Positions 9,960 through 21,639 are shown, counted from the first letter of the stretch. The stretch: 64,000 bases of DNA from Haematobia irritans (GCF_050003625.1 NC_134397.1:271058070-271122069), one strand, 5' to 3'. Notes: generated from the letters alone by a model not told the origin. Translations and numbers: made by a program.

Positions 9960-11163
9960 AAATATTGTAGTGAGGCCAAATATTTCATGTCATAAAATGA
10001 ATCAAATATAATAGTTTCCTTTGAAAACTCTTCCTCGTAGTAAGTTACTTGATAATATAGAATTTTAGGGGGGGTTTGATGACAGATATTTTCCTAAGCA
10101 GATCAGTTCAACCAGTACGCTTCCCAAAGATACATTTAAAAAATCTACCTATGAAGACTAGACCAGATTCTGGATCGAAAGTGTTCAATTTTGGAGATCA
10201 GTATATATGGGTGCTATACCAAAAACATAATACTCACGAAATTAAGCACACCTAATTGTGGTTCTGAAAAACCTACAGAATCATGACCCCAAATCTAAGG
10301 GCGGGTTTATAAGGGGAATATATCAAAATCTGCACCCATACACAATATATTCGTAACACCTATTTATGGTCCTACAACACTAGATTTCGAATTTCAGGCA
10401 AATTGGATAAAAACTATGGATTCTAGAAGCCCAAGAAGTAAAATCGGGAGATCGGTCCATATGGGGGTTATACCAAAGCCGACCGACACACCTATTGGTG
10501 ATCGTAAAATGCCTCTAGATTTCCAATTTCTGGCAATTTGGATAAAAACTGCGGATTCTAGAAGCTCAAGAAGTAAAATCGGAAGATCGGTTTATATGGA
10601 GGCTATACCAAAACATGCACCAATACATACCATTTTCGGCATATCTATTTGCGGTTCTAAAACAATCCTAGATTTCGAATTTCAGACATATTAGATAAAA
10701 TCTATGGATTCTAGAAGCTCGAGAAGTAAAACGAGAGATCGGCCTATATCGATACTCACCATTTTCGGCGAACGTTTTTATGGTCTTAAAATACCTCTAG
10801 ATTTCCAATTTCATGTAAATTGGATTAAAAACTACGGTTTCTATAAGCCCAAGACCCCAATTCGGGAGGTCGGTTTATATGGGGACTATATCAAAACCTG
10901 GACCAATATATCACGAACTTAACCTGCATACAAACAAAAAAACAAATCTGCGCCAAATGTCAGGACTATAACGCCATTATTGACGGCTGTAGCATGATTA
11001 CAACAGACAGACAGACAGATGGACATGATTATATCGTCTTAGAATTTCTCCCTGATCAAGAATATATATACTTTATATAGTCGAAAATCGATATTTCGAT
11101 GTGTTACAAACGGAATGTCAAACTTATTATACCCCCATCACCATTCTATGGTTGTGGGTATAA
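9960..11163 (+). repeat. Dispersed repeat family B with internal tandem units
   Basis: The right end is a strong terminal hairpin (11130-11163: TATACCCCCATCACC...GGTTGTGGGTATA). It is preceded by ATCGATATTTCGATGTGTTA and a GACAGACAGACAGATGGACA block (11007-11030). Upstream, from about 10130 to 10925, are about five tandem units of roughly 130-150 bp with the phrases AGATCGGT.TATATGG, TAGATTTC.AATTTC and GGATTCTAGAAGC. No protein is encoded. Architecture (terminal hairpin, GACA block, repeated units) parallels family A. Confidence 0.7.
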
Positions 11164-12425
11164 AAATAAATTGTATCTTAAAGGTATCCTTACCAAAACT
11201 ATTAGTGTAAAAACAAAATCTTTAGAACCGGGCATTTTTTTCAGTGTGTGTTTCTTTATTTTACTCTACAGTGTGTGTTTCTTTTACTACAACAGGAACA
11301 CAACTATTGTAGTTTGAAATTGTTCTGAGCTATTGTTGTTGTTATTTTTGGGCTACTTGAACCAAGGACTATACAATTATTGCAAAATGTGCTGATTAAA
11401 ATATAGATATATAGATTATCGCAATTGCAATGTAAACTCAAATATAAAATATCCATATCGTTTGGATGTGATTACCAAAGATTAACGACTTATTTAATGT
11501 AAGCCATACCTTTTTTATAAGTATCAGATTTTTTGTATTAAAGTATTTGTATATACTACAAAAAAAAAACAAACAAACAAAGTAGTATATATGTATATGT
11601 ATATTTTTTAAAAATCATGAGGCAGGAAATTAAACTATAATATTTCATTTATAGTATTTCCTTACTTCCTTCTTCTTTATAAAATATCCTTTATACAATC
11701 TCTTCGTTAAATGAATAAATTGCAAAATCCTTTTGCTTTCCTTATTTCGATTCACTTTTACCCTTTGATGTTGGCAATTTAGTAGGAAACGTTTCCCCCT
11801 GAAGGTAATTGAAACTTAATTAAGTTAACAACCAATCCTTATTTAACATGATCAAGGGTACACTGAGAAAAAATTAACCGACGCAAACATTATAGATTCG
11901 AAAAAAATCTCTGCAAAAATTGCCAACAATATATTTTTTTTTTAATAAAAAAAATAATTGATCCAATTTAATGAATGTTTTTGATTGAAACAAAACTTTA
12001 ATTGCGTCAATTGATTAAGGCCACAAAAACTTTTTTCTCTTTATGGTAAGTTGCCTGCGCGAATAGTTCGCAGTAAATATTACCCAACAGAATTAAAGCT
12101 TGCTTGAAAAAAAAATCCATGAATATCACCACTATGTAGAATATCCTTTTATATGGTCCGATACCAAATTTAAAATTAAAATTGTTAATAACATTTAAAT
12201 TTAAACTTCGCGGGCTTAACATTTCGAGGTAGTTCAGTACTATTAATGACATGTGGGCCGAATGTAATATTAACGAAAATTCAAACATTGCCATTACCGC
12301 AACGTTATTCCTTCTGAATATTCCGAAATCACAAAAGGAATACCGTTAAGAGTTAATAGAACAACCGATTATTAGAATTCATTCGTTGAATTTTATTCCG
12401 GCCGCATTTCGAACCTACAGCTCTT
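11164..12425. other. A+T-rich spacer
   Basis: No gene recognised. The minus-strand frame at 12007-12294 has no known motif. A block at 11930-12020 resembles the AATTAA repeat family. Nothing else can be supported. Confidence 0.4.
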
Positions 12426-12535
12426 TTTAATAGTGTTCATCAGCCTTCTTCTTGATGTGGCATATCCAATTAAGTTTTCGGTCTAAAGCAACTTCTAAGT
12501 ATTTCAATCTATCAGATTCCCTTAACGATCTTGCA
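12425..12535 (-). pseudogene. Non-LTR retrotransposon RT fragment (jockey-like)
   Basis: Read on the minus strand from about 12530, one frame gives SDRLKYLEVALDRKLNW followed by ICHIKKKADEH. This matches the 'KYLGVxLDxKLNWxxHI' block that lies just after the RT palm domain in jockey-clade and related LINE polyproteins. Only about 30 codons are recognisable. It is a decayed fragment; the frame upstream on the same strand (12535-12802) could not be assigned. Confidence 0.65.
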
Positions 12536-12894
12536 AAAAAAAATCGATTCAATACATTGGGCATATTTTTTGTCGTCTCCTAGTCGGGCTCCTAGGTTTT
12601 GCCCGGTCATAGGCCTCACTCTGCTCTCCTGCACCCTGCTATAATCCGTCCCAAGTAGACGTATTAAAACGTAACCTCCATAGCAGACAGATTCAAATCC
12701 CTCTATAGACTGAATCTTTGGTAAGATCACTTTTGCGCAAGAAACTCTGTTATGCTCCATATAAAAAAAGTTTCGCCTAGTACTAAGACCTAGTTTTCGC
12801 ATTAAAAACTGTTATACACCATTTAAAAAATGTTCGCACGGAATAATTGCAAAACACTTCATTTGAGCTTTTTTCGCATAAATTAGGGTAGTAT

Positions 12895-12994
12895 AGTCAT
12901 TTTTATATAAAACATATGATAAATAAAAATGGGTCTAATCTTTAAGTCATTTTTATATAAATCATATGATAAATAAAAAGATGTGTAATCTTTA
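12895..12994. repeat. 50-bp tandem duplication
   Basis: Two adjacent copies of a 50-bp unit beginning AGTCATTTTTATATAA and containing CATATGATAAATAAAAA (12895-12944 and 12945-12994), with a handful of mismatches. Confidence 0.8.
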
Positions 12995-13650
12995 AGTTAA
13001 ATCTATATCAGACAAAACTATAAAGAACCTTTCCTTTCAGTGCATGCAAATGGCAATGTAATACCTGCTTCATTTAAAACCTCATCGCAAAGCTATTTAA
13101 GGCCAATATGCTACATGGGGGATGGTTATACACAAATCAACATTATGTTCTGTGGTTTATTGTGATGGTTTCCCCTCTACCCGTACATGTAAAGGATATC
13201 AAATTCCTGCAAAATCCCCAAACTGAATATGAAACGGATGTAAGCTTCATATTGTGTGGGTATTGTCATGTTTATGATGTGTTATTAAGTAAAATTTGAT
13301 GACATTATTTTGTCAACAATATTAAAGAGTGATTGAAATTGAATGCTTTTCAGGAAGACACATCTTAGTGATGGAGACAAAGGCCGCATGTGTATTGAAA
13401 TGTATATGGGTGGGCTTAGTGGCCGAAATCTCGTTACTTTAACTACACCCAAAAAAATTTTGTATGCCTTTTCATGAACACGCTTAGACTAACACATTTT
13501 TTAATTTTTTGAAACAAACGTATCACAATAAAAACAATACATTTAGAATGTGTTTTGGCTAAAAAATTCTGAATTTTTCCCAAAATTAAGGTACAAAAGC
13601 ATAGATAAGTTTTTCTGATCGCGTCTATGATATTTTAAGTATATTAGAAG
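12995..13650. other. Spacer without recognised features
   Basis: Contains a 63-codon plus-strand frame (13108-13299) of mixed composition without a recognisable domain. I see nothing else. Confidence 0.35.
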
Positions 13651-14403
13651 CAGAGATGGTCCGAATAGCAATTTTTTAAGATTTTTACTGTCAAAAAGTT
13701 GTAAACGTCAAAAACGTCATATACCTGTATAAAACGTAAAAAAAGTAGTAAATGTCAAAAACACCTGCAGGATCCTTAGATTTGATTTCAAAGACTACTT
13801 TTTAATATCCTAAGTTATGGAAACGTCATATTGAAGTATTTTAGATTTTTTTATAATAATATTTTGAAATTTTTACTCAAAAGCAATTTGCAGGCTTAAA
13901 CGTTTGAATGCAACGCGTTTTCTGAAACTGTGAAAATTGTTGTAGTAAAAATAAGATTTACTTACAACTTGTGGACATGCCAACCGCGTTGATTTAAATT
14001 AATTAATAACTCCTCTTTTAATACGACTATGTGAAATCCAGCTGGCAGTAGTACACTTATATTTACTACTTGTTCATAAGGAAAGGCATTCTCGAATAAA
14101 GTAAAACATAAATGATTCTAAAAACGTATGCTGTACAAAAATACTTATATTGCAAAAAACTAAATATTTTACGAAGGTTAGCATTTTTAATTTAAGGGAA
14201 TTTTTTATAATGAAAAGGCATTCGGAAATACAAAAAGTAAAAAAAAAGTATGAAATACACGGTTCTAAAACAAGTGTACTGTACAAATTCTTATATTGTC
14301 AAAAACTAGGTATTTTCAGAAGGTTTACGACGTTTTTGACGTATGGTAAAATACGTCGTAAATGTATGTCAAATACTTTACAGTTTACGACAGACCATCT
14401 CTG
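13651..14403 (+). mobile_element. hAT MITE, CAGAGATGG family, copy 1
   Basis: Terminal inverted repeats CAGAGATGGTC and GACCATCTCTG, with an exact 8-bp target duplication ATTAGAAG at 13643-13650 and 14404-14411. It is 753 bp long and non-coding. Subterminal regions are rich in GTAAACGTCAAAAACGTC and GACGTTT / TTTACGAC motifs, which could be helper-transposase binding sites as in other hAT elements (inference). The same ends are on the element at 22727-23285. Confidence 0.88.
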
Positions 14404-15101
14404 ATTAGAAGGCTAAAATATATAAAGAAAAGTTTTATTTATTGAAATTACCTTGTGTAGCCTTAAAAAAGTTCTGCTTCAAGCATATATATTTTCAGGA
14501 TTGGTCCAAACAAAATATTGTTTGTATTGTTCAAACATATCGTGTTTCACCTTAGGCATACACTGGTAGAAAAACCTTTTAATGAAATTTTCTTTATGTG
14601 TATATATTTTTAAGGCCCCAATTGGTTACTTCCATTTTTATGCTTGCTGCATACTCTCTCGGTTTCTCTTTCTAAACACATATATGTTTATAGGCAATTT
14701 CTAAATTAATATATGTTTGCATCCACACATATTATAGTTTAAAAAATGTTAAGTCGCAAACATAATAACATATTACCATATATGTCGCAAACATGTTATG
14801 CCAGTTTAGGAACATTATATGTTTGCACTTAAAAATAATGTGCTAAAAATTTGAGTTCCAAACATGTAATTTTTACACCGAAACATATGAAAAACAGTCT
14901 TTCTCGTCCGTGTAGACCATGATTAAAAAAAATATAACAGCAAACATTGACTGTGATTTTTTGCAGACTTTTTTCTATGAGTGATTCTTCTCAATCTAAT
15001 TAAGAAATTATATGAATATTGTGTTTGAAATTTCCGAAAACGAAATTATGAAACACATGTACAGTGAGATTTAATTACTATTCTAGAATTTTAGTACGAA
15101 G
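14404..15101. other. Spacer with a decayed dispersed repeat
   Basis: Between about 14640 and 14900 the motif CATATATGTTT / AAACATATAA is repeated in both orientations around GTCGCAAACAT, resembling a degenerate fold-back repeat. No gene recognised. Confidence 0.35.
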
Positions 15102-15103
15102 TA

Positions 15104-16036
15104 AAGGGTGATTTGTTAAGAGCTTGATAACTTTTTTTAAAAAAAAAACGCATAAAATTTGCAAAATCTCATCGGTTCTTTATTTGAAACGTTAGATTGG
15201 TCCATGACATTTACTTTTTGAAGATAATTTCATTTAAATGTTGACCGCGGCTGCGTCTTAGGTGGTCCATTCGGAAAGTCCAATTTTGGGCAACTTTTTC
15301 GAGCATTTCGGCCGGAATAGCCCGAATTTCTTCGGAAATGTTGTCTTCCAAAGCTGGAATAGTTGCTGGCTTATTTCTGTAGACTTTAGACTTGACGTAG
15401 CCCCACAAAAAATAGTCTAAAGGCGTCAAATCGCATGATCTTGGTGGCCAACTTACCGGTCCATTTCTTGAGATGAATTGTTCTCCGAAGTTTTCCCTCA
15501 AAATGGCCATAGAATCGCGAGCTGTGTGGCATGTAGCGCCATCTTGTTGAAACCACATGTCAACCAAGTTCAGTTCTTCCATTTTTGGCAACAAAAAGTT
15601 TGTTAGCATCGAACGATAGCGATCGCCATTCACCGTAACGTTGCGTCCAACAGCATCTTTGAAAAAATACGGTCCAATGATTCCACCAGCGTACAAACCA
15701 CACCAAACAGTGCATTTTTCGGGATGCATGGGCAGTTCTTGAACGGCTTCTGGTTGCTCTTCACTCCAAATGCGGCAATTTTGCTTATTTACGTAGCCAT
15801 TCAACCAGAAATGAGCCTCATCGCTGAACAAAATTTGTCGATAAAAAAGCGGATTTTCTGCCAACTTTTCTAGGGCCCATTCACTGAAAATTCGACGTTG
15901 TGGCAGATCGTAAGTCTTTTCATGATGAAATGTCAAAGCATACTGAGCATCTTTCTCTTTGACACCATGTCTGAAATCCCACGTGATCTGTCAAATACTA
16001 ATGCATGAAAATCCTAACCTCAAAAGAATCACCCTT
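15104..16036 (-). mobile_element. DD41D (rosa-type) mariner-like element, deleted copy
   Basis: Inverted ends AAGGGTGATTTGTTAAGAGC (15104) and, on the other strand, AAGGGTGATTCTTTTGAGG (ending 16036), each flanked by TA (15102-15103, 16037-16038). The element is 933 bp, short for a full mariner. The transposase catalytic spacing is 41 residues between the second and third Asp, which is the mark of the DD41D group. The 5' part of the transposase (helix-turn-helix DNA-binding region) is missing through an internal deletion close to the right end. Confidence 0.88.
15211..15936 (-). pseudogene. DD41D mariner transposase, catalytic part only
   Basis: The frame is open for 241 codons but starts at a TTG (15934-15936). 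It holds only the DDE domain of a family that is normally about 340 residues long. Catalytic residues are all present: Asp in LFSDEAHFWLNGY (about residue 40), Asp in MWFQQDGATCHTA (about residue 127), and Asp in LTPLDYFLWGYVKS, with 41 residues between the last two. The C-terminus (RRSRGQHLNEI) is intact. The N-terminal DNA-binding domain is lost: sequence upstream continues in frame into the 5' untranslated region of the element without an ATG. The long open frame with preserved triad suggests a fairly recent insertion, but the protein could not bind its ends. Confidence 0.85.
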
Positions 16037-16038
16037 TA

Positions 16039-17420
16039 CATGGCTACCACTTTATAATGAAAGCATTTTCTCTCAAATATAGTTTTTGAGCTCGGCCGGT
16101 CCACGACGAATTTGAATCGTTATAGATTCTTCATAATTCAATGATTAAACTAGCTGATTTAATGAAAAATATAAATTTTGACAGTCTGAAAACAAATAAA
16201 AATTAACCTCTCTTAACAGGAAACCTCCCAAATGGGTAGATAAAATTTAGGCGACTGTTCACTCAAAAAAAGTTAACTTGAAACCAAATAGAATACAGAT
16301 CTCATTTGTAGAATCATTTCCAAATTATAACACATACTTCAAAGCAAAATATGTTTTTTTAATTAAAAATATACTTTAAATACTGAGTTGCAAAATTATC
16401 AAAATAAGTATTAGATTTAATATCTCAGTTAATTTATTTCTTTTTTATTTAAGGAAAATTTGACTTACTTCAAAGGCATACAACTTTAACAGAGGGTTGT
16501 AAATTTAAAAGATTCGTGTCCTAAATGTGAAGAAATTAATTCTTAAAGCAAAAATTATGAACTTTCTTTTAATTAATTTCTTCTATATTTTAAAGAAAAT
16601 TGTCCTTAATATTATGTAAATAGCGTATCCTAAAAGTTAGGTTGTATAATCTTTCATATTAAGTCCATATTTTTCAGTGTGTGTGGCCATTTCTTAGAGG
16701 TTCACTGTATTTCGAATGATTGTGCGGTCGAAGTAAATGGCACACTGAAAACAATCATGGCCGGTTCCAAAAATTTTGTCTACATTAATATTATAATCAC
16801 CGAACAATAAACATAATACGACTTCATTGAAAAGCTTATCGAATTTTGGACAAGAAAAAAATGTAGCAAAATTTGCATTCGTATTTTAAGGACATGACAT
16901 GACATTTGGCCTCACGACAATATTTTTCCAGTGCATTTAGCATCACGATGCTGAGAGCTCAAATTGTGACACTGAATCCCATTTATATTCAAAGACTTGT
17001 TAAAGGTTAAATACAAATATTATGTTGTGACAGATGTGGTCAATTAATACAATTCGAGAATGTCTATGGGTGTATATTAGGCTAAGTCTATTATTTATCA
17101 ATATTTCTAATAATTTCAGATAAATAAAACCAAATTTTATTTAAGAGGTACAACTCTCTCCATTTAAGAGTTAAACTCTCGACTTCAAGTATAAAATTTT
17201 AAGCAAACAGAATTTTCAAAATCAAAAGTCCTGAAAGATAACTCTTATTTTAGAAATTTGGATTGTAATCAGAATCAAAAGTCAAATTTTCGATTTTAAA
17301 AGCTTTTGGAGTTTTCGTTTTTTGTTTGGAAAATTTGCAAAAGTCGACCTATTGAATTTGAAAATTTGGAAAAGTCTACGTTTACACATTGCCATTCATG
17401 ATAAAACTACTAAGGTACTA
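16039..17420. repeat. Spacer with family D repeat remnants
   Basis: 16385-16680 matches family D (TTACTTCAAAGGCATACAAC, GATTCGTGTCCTAAATGTG, AATTCTTAAAGCAAAAATTA). The remainder is A+T-rich without recognisable genes. Confidence 0.45.
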
Positions 17421-17459
17421 TATCTATGTCAGCTGTGCACAACTGTGTACATTCAAGTG

Positions 17460-17945
17460 TCAAAAACATGTTTTGTTACTATTGGTTACATTTTACATTC
17501 AACAGGCATTAATAAAAACATGTATGGTTACTGTTGGTTACATAGGTAACTATTGGTTACATAGGTTACTATTAGTTACGTACGTTCTATTGGTTACATT
17601 TTACATGCCACAGGTTATTATTGTCAAAAATTTGTCTGGTTACTATTGGTTATGCGCTTTACAGACTATCAGTTATTCCGGACGGAATGTCGGTGTTTGT
17701 AAAGAATCTTACAGTGTGTCGGATCGATACGACTTGTCGGCGATAACTAAATAATCGGTAAATGTGTTATCGATACCATAAACATGCAGCAGTATCGATT
17801 ATGCCTTCGGACTTAACTTATAATGTGCACAATATATGGGATATGTTCGACACGAGCACTGTCGTCCGGAATAACTGATAATATGTAAAGCGCATTACGT
17901 AGGTAACTATTGGTTACAAAGGTTACTATTGGTAACTAACATTAA
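17460..17945. repeat. GGTTACTATTGGTTAC short tandem array
   Basis: Imperfect units of TATTGGTTACATAGGTTAC run from about 17470 to 17650 and resume at 17895-17940. The array is interrupted by the MITE at 17653-17894. Plus-strand frames at 17322-17754 are translations of this array and the MITE. Confidence 0.75.
17653..17894. mobile_element. Harbinger-like MITE (242 bp)
   Basis: Inverted ends TGCGCTTTACAGACTATCAG / CTGATAATATGTAAAGCGCA with extended pairing through TTATTCCGGAC and GTCCGGAATAA. It is flanked by TTA on both sides (17650-17652 and 17895-17897), the 3-bp TWA target typical of PIF/Harbinger. It splits a GGTTAC tandem array cleanly. Interior contains GTATCGAT / ATCGATAC motifs. Confidence 0.8.
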
Positions 17946-18990
17946 AATGTAAACAAAACAAATTGAAAATATTTAATATCTTTTATTTATTTATTTATTT
18001 ATTTCATTTTTATACATAACATTAAACAAAACTGACATCTGGATGTACTTGAATTTTGTTGTTTTTATTTTTTTTTTTTGTAATACTGCAACTACCTGGG
18101 AATTATTTTACCTTGTTGCCATTCACCTTATGTTTGTTCATATTTAACCCGTTTAAAATAAGTTTTATATTAAATGTTATCGACTACACATATCTTCAGA
18201 GTCGCTAAAATATTTGCATCGTTTTTTCGACTTTTCCGTAAAAAGTTTGAAGATTCGAAAAAGCTGACTTTGACTTTTCAACTTTCGTTTTCAAAAAGTT
18301 AATTAGTCTATATACGATTATTTTGAATTTTTAATTTATAGTTAAGTTACATAAAATTATCCAACTTAATTGGCAAAAGTTAAATACAATTTTCTTTACT
18401 ATGAACATACCAATCACAAAGTATAATCTCCCAACTCTAAGAATAAAACGCCTTGATTGAAAAATATAACGACTTTTGGTCAAGGTAAACAACTTTGTAT
18501 CAGAAAAATGCGTCTTCTAGGCAAAGCGAAACTCATATTCGTATCTAAGGAATAAGAAAAGTTTTCCCTAAATATATTTTTCAGTACACGAATTTCCGAT
18601 TAAATGTAAAATTTTTCAAAATAGAAATATTACACCCTAATACAAATAAAAGTGAATTAGGAAAGTTGTTGCAGGTATTGTAATACACATCCCATCAATG
18701 AATGCACAAGCATGCATTCACAGTGAACAAAAAAGAAACATCAACCATAAAGTTATTAACTATTTCCCATTGTAATAAAATTCCATAGATGCATACAAAT
18801 AGAGATGAATTATGTTAATATAAGAGTGGACGAGAAAACAAATGTCTATAGACATATATCAATCGGCAAGTACTATGTAGGAGAACAAAAACATATTTTA
18901 AATATTGCGCCAGGACCACCAAATAATACACAAAATTCGGGTAACATTAAAGATTTCTTTGATATAAAGAACTAATAATTTTTATCTGGG
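17946..18990. other. A+T-rich spacer
   Basis: Includes a short ATTT tandem (about 17985-18005) and a T-rich run. No gene or mobile element recognised. Confidence 0.4.
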
Positions 18991-19053
18991 TTTTGCCCTT
19001 TCCAATTTTCTTAGAAAAAAAAACTTTTAACCAAAATCCTCAAAATATGTCTT

Positions 19054-19217
19054 ACCCCCATTTTCATATCTGTCATCTTACGTATATATTCCATATGCCA
19101 GTTAGAAACTTAACTGCTGAAAAATCTTCAGTTAAAGTTAACCGGAGAAAAGATATTTCCATTTTTCTTTCTGTTAACTGGCAGTTAAAGCCTAACGAAG
19201 CTACATGAAAATGGCCG
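19054..19217 (-). mobile_element. MITE family F, copy 1 (truncated)
   Basis: Ends ACCCCCATTTTCAT and ATGAAAATGGCCG with the interior phrases CCATATGCCAGTTAGAAAC, TAAAGTTAACCGG and GTTAACTGGCAGTTAAAG. The same phrases occur inverted at 30041-30258. The left part has an internal deletion relative to that copy. Confidence 0.65.
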
Positions 19218-19221
19218 TTAG

Positions 19222-19320
19222 TGTAGGTTAGGTTAACCTAACCTAACCTAACCTAGGTTAGGTATAGAGCCAGCCCGATATTTCAGAGTCATTAGTGCTG
19301 ACCCGATTCTATGTTTAATT
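19222..19320 (-). mobile_element. SINE 3' fragment with CCTAA tail
   Basis: AGCCAGCCCGATATTTCAGA (about 19270) is the 3' body of the SINE seen at 5479-5740 and 43871-44216. Its tail is a two-way palindrome of pentamers, AGGTTAGGTTAACCTAACC. The head is missing. Confidence 0.6.
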
Positions 19321-19870
19321 CAATGATTCAATATATCACTTTATTTTAAGATTAATTCTTTAAAGTAAATTTTGTTTCATTTATCTTAAGAAAAAGACAT
19401 ACGACGTTAATTGAGGGACGCGAATTTAAAAAGTTCGTGTCCTAATATTAATTTTTTTGATAAACTTGCCACCAGAAAGGAACTGCAGCAAAACCCATTG
19501 GAAGCACAATTCAATTCCAAGACACAGGGGATTTCGAATGTACTGAAAAAAATGTTTCCTATCATGAAAGATTATTTAGCCGAAATTTTAGAACAATAAT
19601 TTACACAACATTGAAGAATAAAGAACTTTTATTTTAAAGAAAGTGCATAATATTTGTTTTAAAAATGTTTCTATTTTTAGGACACGAATCTTGAAAATTT
19701 GTGTCCTTTCGTTAAAATAGTATATTCTTGATTTAAAGAAATAATCTTTAAATTAACTGAAATATTGAATCTTTAGATTAATGATAAAAACGCTCTATAT
19801 ATACATTAATACTTATTTTGATGATTTTGTGTCTTTGGTTTAAAGTTGTTTTGGATACTAAGAAAACATT
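19321..19870. repeat. Family D repeats around a small unrecognised frame
   Basis: Left piece (19325-19445) and right, inverted piece (19675-19790: GACACGAATCTTG ... AAATAATCTTTAAATTAACTG) are family D. Between them a plus-strand frame (19411-19599) reads PNINFFDKLATRKELQQNPL and ends ...MKDYLAEILEQ. It is protein-like but too short to name; it may be the end of an internal gene of a family D master element (inference). Confidence 0.45.
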
Positions 19871-20174
19871 TTTAACTTTAAAGTATCTATTACACATTTT
19901 TTATAAATTTTTTTATAGCATTGCACATAGATAGGTTTTTAGGTTTTATGCGGCCAAAATTATTTTAATTGCTATAACTGTTCTAAACGACATAATTGAT
20001 AAAAAAAAACCCACTTTCTGTTGAAATTTTAAATATTTATTAAAGAAAATATCATATTTATGAAAAAAAAATCAAAAACCTAACTTCACAGACATAAAAA
20101 AATATATTTCATAAATGTAGATTTTAAACGTTAGTGACTAACGAATTGACGTATTCCTTCGACAGTCTGTTAAT

Positions 20175-21100
20175 CCAGATCCTCATCGTGCGAGGATTCT
20201 GATGAAGCTGAATCTGGTTTGGTGGGTAAAGGCATATCTAAATTCTCCGGAGAAAAGGATTTAGACATTTTTTCCACCTTCTTTGTTTTATACTAATACT
20301 GCTAATGAGTGGATCAAAGCTCAATAATAGTCTATTATAGATGTCGCGGTTACACTGCTCGCGGGAAAATTTTCTTGCGTGATTTTCTCTGTACAGGCGA
20401 AAGTGCTTATTTCGGGCCTCTTGGGCCTCCTCCTGGATAGAATTCTTTTTCGGCATCTAATAATCTGTCGTAGCAAGGATAAAGCGACTTATTTGTCTTA
20501 CGTATGATTTCATATTGCTGTCGTGTATGGTCGGCCTATATAAACATTGCCAATGCTTCTTGAGGTGTTAATTTATTGCTTTGGGGTTCACTCGATGACT
20601 TGTAGGCATTTCTGTATTTTCCAGCACTTGTTGGCGATATTGTGATTTCTGATGCATTTCGAAGTCCCTTAGCTCTCAAAGTTGACTGAGCAGCATGAAT
20701 GATAATAGAATCGTCTACGGCCGAGCGAACCACTTTAGTTTTGTGACGCTTGCTTCTCTCACTTGATGATTTTGAAGGGCGGCCTGGGCGATTTTGGGAT
20801 GGATTGGGATTTCAAACGTCCCATTTAACCATGACTGGTTTGATTTTAAGAAATCATCTTCTTTTATTTGTGCTTTAGACCATTTTTTCTTTATGGCAGT
20901 CTTGAAGTAAGTAATATTTCGCTTCATTTTTTTTTTTCCTCTGTGTCACCATAAGAAGAAAACAGGTAATTTTCTAAATAGGCCAATTTTTTATCCATAG
21001 TTATTAAATTCTGGCTTTGCATTTTATCGTAGAGAAATTGACTGGTGACTAATTTTGTTCCGGATGAACCAGGACGAAAAAGAAAAAAAATTTTTTTTTG
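20175..21100 (-). pseudogene. Decayed gene of unidentified family (GRPSK...ERSKRHKT motif)
   Basis: On the minus strand, reading through several frames, a coherent protein can be followed: SGTKLVTSQFLYDKMQSQN, YFKTAIKKKWSKAQIKEDDF, LKSNQSWLNGTFEIP, then after a frame change NRPGRPSKSSSERSKRHKTK, SAVDDSIIIHAAQSTLRAKG, TSAGKYRNAYKSSSEPQ, then another frame change to RQQYEIIRKTNKSLYPCYDR and LLDAEKEFYP, and an acidic end KPDSASSESSHDEDLD with a stop near 20173. The order of a GRP-S-K/ERSKRRKT block followed by a 'QY..IR...N..LYPCY' block is one I associate with repeated, transposon-linked insect and cnidarian proteins of unknown role, but I cannot name the family. At least three frame changes make it a pseudogene. 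Confidence 0.6.
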
Positions 21101-21639
21101 GAACATTTTTCAACATAACTTCTTTTGCCCTACCTGCAGCTGATTTTTATCAGAATCATAAGAAAATATTATTAAGTGTTACGATTAATAAAAATTTTGC
21201 GGCGATAGGAAGCGATAATATAACTAAATTACTTTTAAATTGAAAACTCAAGAATATGTTTTCAAGAAAACGTAATATGTTTAGAAGCTTTAAAATAACG
21301 GGGTTTTTATTATACACGCAAAAAAATAATTCTTTCCTCCCAAACGAAATTTTAGACAAACAAAGTTCGTTTCTCATTTGCTTTTCGCTGTAAGGAAGTG
21401 TATTTGGAAGAAAAGTATATACTTTTTGTGATAAACGTTTATTCTTTTCCAGGATGTAAAAACAATTTCATAAAGACTAGCTCAAAAAAAACATTATTTT
21501 CTTGCTAATTGCATTGTCCCTCACATCTTTCTCACATCCACGAGGATTTTTAGTTCTTAACACCTTTTCCTGTAATACCAACAATGTAGAAGAAATTATA
21601 CGATTTTATAAATTTTTAAAATTTTTTTTTACCATTCGC

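Noticed and set aside
12512..12802. 96-codon minus-strand frame next to the LINE fragment
   Set aside because: No recognisable motif; only the last part overlaps a LINE-like region and in another frame.
14074..14404. Frames at 14.1-14.4 kb
   Set aside because: Lie inside the non-coding hAT MITE at 13651-14403.
17322..17754. Plus-strand frames around 17.4-17.7 kb
   Set aside because: They run through the GGTTAC array and the Harbinger-like MITE.
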